From: an archaeon RBG_16_50_20
GTDB taxonomy: Archaea; Thermoproteota; Bathyarchaeia; 40CM-2-53-6
Direction: 5' to 3'
DNA: 10,353 nucleotides
Assembly (NCBI GenBank): GCA_001768965.1
Contig: MEMY01000034.1
Location: 757 to 11,109, forward strand
Position numbers and translations under genes: made by a program. Below the pieces are notes generated by a model, which made no database searches, was not told where the DNA came from, and was given only the letters and a program-made list of their open reading frames with translations. Position 1 is the stretch's first letter; every line of letters starts with the position of its first letter. This document shows positions 6,884-10,353 of the stretch, one piece after another.

Positions 6884-6942
6884 GCGAAATGTTATTTACG
6901 AGAAGGAATTGCAACTAGGGCGCTCCAAGAAAGGCGAACCTG
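6884..6942 (+). promoter_or_regulatory. Candidate promoter for nuoN in the divergent atpH-nuoN spacer
   Basis: GCGAAAT (6884-6890, BRE-like) precedes an A/T box TTATTTAC (6892-6899) about 45 nt before the nuoN ATG. This predicts a transcription start near 6920 and a leader of about 20 nt. The same box read on the other strand is GTAAATAAC and could serve atpH, but its flank on that strand is pyrimidine-rich and fits a BRE poorly. No strong ribosome-binding site is seen before nuoN beyond AAAGGCG (6930-6936). Confidence 0.45.
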
Positions 6943-8400
6943 ATGCAGCTGACGACGTGGCTTCTCCTTCTCACCCTACCGGTGTTCAGTATCCTTGCGC
7001 CTTTGTTGGGTATACTCTCAGCCCGTATAGGTCGGCGCATGATCGTCGCTTATTGGTCGTTACTGGGGCTATTCATCACTTTGTTTGGAGTTGTTCTTCT
7101 TGTCTGGAACGGTTTTCCAAAACCGGAGCTTGTTTATGGCGTTCTCTCCATCGATGGATTTTCGGCATACTTCACTGCGGTCTTCGTCGGAATAACGTTG
7201 CTAATTGCGGTCGCGTCGATCTACTACATGCGAGAGAACAAGAATCTGGACACGTACTACGGGTTGCTTCTTCTCGCAACTTTCGGGATGATGCTAATCT
7301 CCTTCTCCGTCGACCTGATCGTGCTGTTTCTGGCTTGGGAGCTCATGAACATTCCCACCTATGTCCTAACTGGAATTCAGAAAGATGATCCGATCTCAAA
7401 TGAAGCGGCATTGAAATTCTTCATCCTCAGCGCCCTATCCTCGGCTATAATCATCTATGCGATTTCCCTGACCTTCGGGATAACCGGCACGACGAACATC
7501 TACGCAGTCGGAAAAGCTCTGAGCGTTGCCATACCCAAACCGGATCCACTTGCCCTGCTCGCCACGGTTCTGTTCATCGCAGGCTTCGGCATGAAGGTCG
7601 CAGCTGTCCCATTCCATATGTGGATTCCAGACGCCTACGAAGGGGCGCCAATAACGATAGGTGCCTTCTTGGCGGCGGGCACAAAGAACGGCGGCTTCGC
7701 CGCACTCATACGGGTTTTCGCAGTCGCGCTCATCGCCCTCAGATTGGATTGGTCGGGAACCTTCGCGATCATTGCAATTCTGACGATGACGTTGGGAAAC
7801 GTGGCAGCGTTGATGCAGCGAAGCTTCACCAGAATGCTTGCTTATTCGAGCATAGCTCAGGCTGGATACATACTCATTGGACTCGCGGCCCTCAATCCAC
7901 TGGGGATTTCGGGCGCTCTCTTTCACGTGCTCAACCACGGCGTCATGAAAACTGCCGCCTTCATAGCCGCAGCCGCCGTCTACAGTCGGCTCTCAACAAC
8001 ATCCCTGGACTCATATTCAGGCCTAGGAACCAGGATGCCCATCACCGCTTTCACATTGACCATTTCCTTGTTCGCACTTGCCGGTGTACCGCCGCTAAGC
8101 GGATTCATGAGCAAACTAGTGCTATTCACGGCAGCGGTTGATGGTCAGCTTTGGTGGCTGGCTTTGGCAGGTGTGTTGAATAGCGCTTTCTCGATGGCAT
8201 ATTACGGCTGGGTCGTCAAACGGATGTACTTCGATCAGCCACCCATCGTAGAGAGATTGAGCGAACCGCGCTTACTTGTCGGGGTTCTCGTGGTCTCTAC
8301 TATCCTTATCATTGCAGTGGGACTGTTCCCTGGTCCGGTGCTCGACTATTTGTCCCAGGTGGCAAACTACCTCCTCCCTCCAACTGCACACGCACCCTGA
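6943..8400 (+). CDS. nuoN: NADH-quinone oxidoreductase subunit N
   Basis: A 485-residue integral membrane proton-translocating subunit of complex I, adjacent in the assembled complex to NuoK on one side and a NuoM-type subunit on the other. Key positions are present: E133 in LAWELMNIPTYVL, K218 in GFGMKVAAVPFHMWIPDAY, K248 in AAGTKNGGFA, H328, H332 and K336 in FHVLNHGVMKTAAF, and K391 in LSGFMSKL. These match the conserved network of the E. coli protein. The PDAYEGAPITIGAFLAAGTKN motif and the NSAFSMAYYGWVVKRMYF C-terminal helix are typical of NuoN rather than NuoL or NuoM. It is separated from nuoL-nuoM by the opposite-strand ATP synthase cassette and so needs its own promoter. Length is normal and all transmembrane regions are intact. 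Confidence 0.95.
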   Translation: MQLTTWLLLLTLPVFSILAPLLGILSARIGRRMIVAYWSLLGLFITLFGVVLLVWNGFPKPELVYGVLSIDGFSAYFTAVFVGITLLIAVASIYYMRENKNLDTYYGLLLLATFGMMLISFSVDLIVLFLAWELMNIPTYVLTGIQKDDPISNEAALKFFILSALSSAIIIYAISLTFGITGTTNIYAVGKALSVAIPKPDPLALLATVLFIAGFGMKVAAVPFHMWIPDAYEGAPITIGAFLAAGTKNGGFAALIRVFAVALIALRLDWSGTFAIIAILTMTLGNVAALMQRSFTRMLAYSSIAQAGYILIGLAALNPLGISGALFHVLNHGVMKTAAFIAAAAVYSRLSTTSLDSYSGLGTRMPITAFTLTISLFALAGVPPLSGFMSKLVLFTAAVDGQLWWLALAGVLNSAFSMAYYGWVVKRMYFDQPPIVERLSEPRLLVGVLVVSTILIIAVGLFPGPVLDYLSQVANYLLPPTAHAP

Positions 8401-8415
8401 GTGCGGGAGCCCGCA
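8391..8415 (+). terminator. Overlapping hairpins at the nuoN stop codon
   Basis: CGCAC (8391-8395) pairs with GTGCG (8401-8405) around CCTGA, which contains the TGA stop. TGCGG (8402-8406) pairs with CCGCA (8411-8415) around GAGC. The two are mutually exclusive. No T run follows, so this is a possible mRNA-end structure rather than a clear terminator. Confidence 0.25.
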
Positions 8416-8763
8416 GTCATATGTATCCCCTCATGAGTGATTAGGGTCCCGGCTCGTTTGTGGGTTCGAATTACTCGGCCAGAAAGGATGCCACTACTCC
8501 GCTGCCCAAAATGCGATCATCTGGTTTGAACTCCAAATGATGGCTCGATTGCTCCATTACGACTCGACGGCCTCGCGAGGTTCTGCTGAGAACCCATGCT
8601 AATCGAAGACCAGTCAACAAATGCCCGGACTGCAAGAGGCCACTTACGTGGGAGAGCGTTGTCTTGTTACCGAGTCTTTGGAAATTAGCCTTCGCAGTTT
8701 GACTTGTCCGATCGACAGGAGGCGTCTTGGGACGGTGCACACCATATATGACAAAACATCCGA
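8401..8763. other. Gene-poor stretch between nuoN and the ABM gene remnant
   Basis: I see no well-supported gene here. An 89-residue minus frame starts at GTG 8740 and ends at 8471-8473. It has no ribosome-binding site, and the only recognisable patch is near its end, DDRILGSG, which resembles a segment found in IS200-like/REP-associated transposases. It may be a decayed fragment or chance. On the plus strand a frame open from 8541 to 8702 contains a single CPDC knuckle without a start codon or a partner knuckle. The GTTCGAA at 8464-8470 looks like a tRNA T-loop, but flanking arms do not pair. Confidence 0.4.
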
Positions 8764-8790
8764 TTGAGTATGGAAGAGGCAGGAGCCAGA
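8742..8790 (+). promoter_or_regulatory. Candidate TATA box and ribosome-binding site for the ABM gene remnant
   Basis: An A/T box CCATATATGA (8742-8751) lies about 45 nt before ATG 8791. GGAG (8782-8785) lies 5 nt before that ATG and decides the start against the earlier TTG 8764 and ATG 8770. The control region of the broken gene thus appears intact. Confidence 0.5.
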
Positions 8791-9078
8791 ATGATTGCGA
8801 GAATTTGGCATGGAGCCACTCCGAGAAGCAAAAGCGATGAGTACTACGAGTATGTTATGAGGACAGGCATTCCGGCTTATCGTGCCACCGAAGGGAACCA
8901 GGGGGTCTATCTGCTTCGAAAGGTCACGGCTGACAGGGCAGAATTCTTACTAATATCACTGTGGGAAGATCGTAGTCCATCAGACGAAGATAGTCGAACC
9001 AGCGGTCAAGGAGGAAAAGAACGTCTCCGAATTCAATATCTGGCGAGGTCACCTGACAGTCGTGGAATTCGTGGCTGA
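8791..9078 (+). pseudogene. Antibiotic biosynthesis monooxygenase (ABM)-like protein, truncated after about 60 residues
   Basis: The frame begins MIARIWHGATP, then SDEYYEYVMRTGIPAYR, GNQGVYLLRK and AEFLLISLWE. This is the first two thirds of a small ABM-type dimeric alpha/beta-barrel protein (family length about 95-105). These proteins act in the cytoplasm as monooxygenases or as heme- or quinone-related small enzymes; the exact substrate cannot be told from this. After LISLWE, where the family normally continues into the last helix and strand (Ile/Phe-rich, with a Glu-Pro run), the frame degenerates into a Ser/Asp/Arg/Gly-rich tail (SPSDEDSRTSGQGG and onwards) and stops at 9076-9078. The tail is the wrong-frame reading of a cupredoxin sequence. 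The start is ATG 8791, with GGAG 5 nt upstream. It is most likely a gene broken by a deletion or rearrangement near 8965-8972. Confidence 0.7.
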
Positions 9079-9157
9079 CAAGCCAGGGCAATTCAAGATC
9101 TGGTGTACCACCCACACGCCTTCCATGGCCGGCTGGCTCATAGTAAATCCCTCCTAA
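8954..9157 (+). pseudogene. Cupredoxin C-terminal fragment, +1 frame relative to the ABM remnant
   Basis: This frame opens after a TAA at 8951-8953, has no plausible start of its own and ends at TAA 9155-9157. It encodes about 67 residues including VVEFVADKPGQFKIWCTTH and then TPSMAGWLIVNPS. The EFxADKPGxFxxWC segment followed by C-x2-H-x3-M and GWLIV is the C-terminal beta hairpin and type-1 copper ligand loop of a blue copper protein. A histidine 42 residues before the Cys (in IVVHQTK) could be the fourth ligand, but I am unsure. The N-terminal strands and any signal peptide or membrane anchor are missing, replaced upstream by the ABM sequence. A strong hairpin plus T run 11 nt downstream shows that this is the authentic 3' end of a former gene. 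Cupredoxins are abundant in Thaumarchaeota, which fits the lineage. Confidence 0.65.
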
Positions 9158-9168
9158 GCATTGCGTCT

Positions 9169-9192
9169 GGAGGAATAACCTCCGCCTTTTTT
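9169..9192 (+). terminator. Hairpin plus six-T terminator after the cupredoxin fragment
   Basis: GGAGG (9169-9173) pairs with CCTCC (9179-9183) around AATAA, and TTTTTT follows at 9187-9192. This is the cleanest terminator in the window and belongs to the plus-strand ABM/cupredoxin unit. Confidence 0.7.
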
Positions 9193-9659
9193 CGATGGTC
9201 TCGTTTTCTCCTCACGGACCGTGATTAACGAGGTCAGGAGAACGCGAGTTAACTGAAAGTGAAAAGAAGGCAAAAGTATCCGGTGTTGAGGTTTTTATGG
9301 TTACGACTCGCTCTGGAGCATTCTGACACTGCTGCTTCTAGAAACTAAACTTCTCTGAGAACTGGGTGAGTGCTCCGCTGATTCAGGAAGAGACAACCAA
9401 CAAACCTCCAGCTCAGCAGGATGGAGGCATTCTAGGAGTTTTCAGACAAGAATGTCTATCCACTAATGTCTAGATGGGGCGGCTGCCGAGACCTAGTCTT
9501 TCAAAGACACGGCGTGGATTGACCCATCGTCAAATCCTCTCTTAGCGGAATCCGCGGTAGCTGACAAACACGAAAGTATCATGCAGGCATCTGCAAGTTG
9601 CGGATTTCGGTCACTAGTTTCATGTCTGGGTCTAATGGTGCACACACACTCAGACGGGC
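9193..9659. other. Intergenic stretch of about 470 nt with several dyads
   Basis: No convincing coding frame on either strand. Visible structure: a 13-nt odd-centred palindrome TCACGGACCGTGA (9212-9224); a hairpin CCTCCA (9405-9410) / TGGAGG (9422-9427) with an 11-nt loop; an inverted repeat AGACA (9444-9448) / TGTCT (9453-9457); and a direct repeat AATGTCTA at 9451-9458 and 9465-9472 (period 14). These could be operator sites or part of a small RNA, or chance. No tRNA or CRISPR pattern is seen. Confidence 0.4.
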
Positions 9660-10187
9660 CTAGATGTAGCCTGCCTCTTCCAGGACATCACGATGCCACC
9701 GGCCAAAACGTACTCTTCGTAACTCTGCCGGTGAGAAGAACTTCAGCTCCGACCACCATGGGCCCGGTCTGGGTGTCCCTTTGAGGCGTAGCTCGTAGAC
9801 GAAACAAAGCGACCAATGATTCGCCCTCAACTTTGAGTTTTCAAGAACGTGCGATTGAATCGTCCCGAACTTTGGTTCTCCTTTAAGTCCCGTCCATTCA
9901 TGGGCAATCCTTCTCGCTGCGCGATCTGGTGCTTCCTCCATAATCAGGTGGGTTGCCGGTACAAGCCAAGTATCGTTCTCCTCCATTTCTTCTGCTTCCC
10001 AAACCGGAAGCCCGCCTTTAGTCAGCCTTTCCCTGTGACTTCGGGGCCTTCCCAAAAGGACAGATTTTCCCCGTAATGCTATAACGAACACTGATAGACA
10101 CACGCCTGCTCTTGGAGTGTGAACCAGCTTAGACGGATTGTCGGGGCCCAACCGTGCCCAGCGTTTGGTCACCGGAAGGCGGCTCAT
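9660..10187 (-). CDS. Nudix-fold protein with a degenerate Nudix box
   Basis: A 175-residue soluble protein. Strands near the N-terminus (AGVCLSVFVIALRGKSVLLGRP, about 27-48) are followed by WLVPATHLIMEEAP and AARRIAHEWTGL (to residue 101), which align with the Nudix box GX5EX7REUXEEXGU. E85, R93, E97, G100 and L101 fit, but the first Gly is T79, the Glu after Arg is I94, and the last Glu is W98. Two of the acidic metal-binding positions are therefore missing. The rest (HWSLCFVYELRL, 124-135; WWSELKFFSPAEL, 144-156) fits a Nudix domain with a C-terminal extension. It may be a non-hydrolytic binding or regulatory protein rather than a pyrophosphohydrolase. ATG 10187 has no clear ribosome-binding site; an A/T-rich AAAATCTAAG about 30 nt upstream would suit a leaderless transcript. 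Frame and codon use look intact. Confidence 0.8.
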   Translation of the reverse strand: MSRLPVTKRWARLGPDNPSKLVHTPRAGVCLSVFVIALRGKSVLLGRPRSHRERLTKGGLPVWEAEEMEENDTWLVPATHLIMEEAPDRAARRIAHEWTGLKGEPKFGTIQSHVLENSKLRANHWSLCFVYELRLKGTPRPGPWWSELKFFSPAELRRVRFGRWHRDVLEEAGYI

Positions 10188-10258
10188 AGTCGGAGTGAAT
10201 AGGTAACGTCGGTCTTAGATTTTGGTTTGTGTCGATCTAATTGTGCGTAGAGGCAAAT

Positions 10259-10329
10259 TTGAACTGCCTAGTTCAGCTCCTTCCCCAGAATGGGCTCTGT
10301 AACGGATGTTGAACCTTTGGTTCAGCTCC
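10259..10329. repeat. Pair of related hairpins about 50 nt apart with a compensatory base-pair difference
   Basis: Unit 1 (10259-10280): TGAACT (10260-10265) pairs with AGTTCA (10270-10275) around GCCT. Unit 2 (10309-10329): TGAACC (10310-10315) pairs with GGTTCA (10319-10324) around TTT. Both are followed by GCTCC and a C/T-rich tract. The loop-closing pair is T-A in unit 1 and C-G in unit 2, so the units differ but pairing is kept. This does not fold as a tRNA: a T-loop-like GTTCAA is seen on the minus strand, but the conserved C after the loop is absent. The function is unknown. Confidence 0.5.
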
Positions 10330-10353
10330 CTCTCCCGGCGCCACGCATAACTT

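Noticed and set aside
6759..7388. A 209-residue plus-strand frame crossing the atpH-nuoN spacer
   Set aside because: It overlaps atpH antisense and nuoN in another frame, is rich in Arg, Ser and Cys with no domain, and is a shadow of the two real genes.
7435..7938. A 167-residue minus-strand frame inside nuoN
   Set aside because: Antisense to a clearly conserved nuoN, of highly polar and unusual composition; a shadow.
8401..8490. Possible tRNA suggested by GGGTTCGAATT
   Set aside because: The T-loop-like GTTCGAA is present, but the flanking five bases do not pair, and I find no matching acceptor, D-arm or anticodon arm on either strand.
8541..8702. Plus-strand frame with a CPDC zinc-knuckle (NKCPDCKRPLTWE)
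   Set aside because: No start codon or ribosome-binding site, no second CxxC, and the frame lies opposite another weak frame. Chance is the simpler explanation.
8764..8790. Earlier starts (TTG 8764, ATG 8770) for the ABM gene remnant
   Set aside because: ATG 8791 has GGAG 5 nt upstream and begins exactly at the usual family N-terminus (MIARIWHG), so the added nine residues are unlikely to be translated.
8960..8972. Programmed +1 frameshift joining ABM and cupredoxin into one protein
   Set aside because: No slippery run, rare stop context or stimulatory structure is visible, and such a domain pairing is not one I know. A broken gene fusion is more likely.
10240..10345. Possible tRNA on the minus strand suggested by GGTTCAA and GTTCAAA
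   Set aside because: The base after each T-loop is not the required C, the T-stem does not form, and the sequence is better explained by two simple hairpins.
1..10353. CRISPR array, insertion sequence or integron
   Set aside because: No regularly spaced direct repeats, no terminal inverted repeats flanking a transposase and no intact transposase or integrase gene were found.

Overview
The window reads as archaeal chromosome, most likely from the Thaumarchaeota/Nitrososphaeria or a related TACK lineage. The evidence is an A-type (archaeal) ATP synthase gene set (H, E, C and a single-hairpin K), a complex I membrane arm in an archaeal style, BRE/TATA-like promoter elements, short GAGG/GGTG ribosome-binding sites, and a copper-protein fragment of a kind common in that group. 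No rRNA, tRNA or single-copy marker is present, so the assignment is an inference.

Layout. Positions 1-3755 (+) hold a tight complex I block: the 3' end of a NuoM-type antiporter subunit, a complete nuoL, and a complete nuoM. A 134-nt gap with two overlapping hairpins separates nuoM from a converging minus-strand block (6814 down to 3890): atpH, atpE, atpC, atpK and an unrecognised 154-residue gene. The divergent spacer 6815-6942 then leads into nuoN (6943-8400, +). The ATP synthase stalk/rotor cassette therefore sits, in opposite orientation, between nuoM and nuoN. From 8401 the character changes to a gene-poor accessory stretch: a doubtful small minus ORF, an ABM-type monooxygenase gene cut off after about 60 residues and joined out of frame to the 3' part of a cupredoxin gene that still has a terminator, about 470 nt of non-coding sequence with several dyads, a Nudix-fold protein with a degenerate Nudix box (minus), and at the far end two related hairpins whose loop-closing pair differs in a pairing-preserving way.

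How the genes work together. NuoL, NuoM and NuoN are the proton-translocating subunits of complex I, and AtpH/E/C/K are the stalks and proteolipid rotor of the ATP synthase that uses the resulting ion gradient. The main biological point is that the locus encodes two NuoM-type subunits and that its NuoL has a C-terminal lateral-helix region about 25-30 residues longer than the usual NuoL, as judged from remembered family sequences. This combination matches the published '2M' complex I, which carries a fourth antiporter-like subunit and is proposed to move an extra proton per cycle. The catalytic ATP synthase genes (A, B, D, F, I) and the remaining nuo genes lie outside the window.
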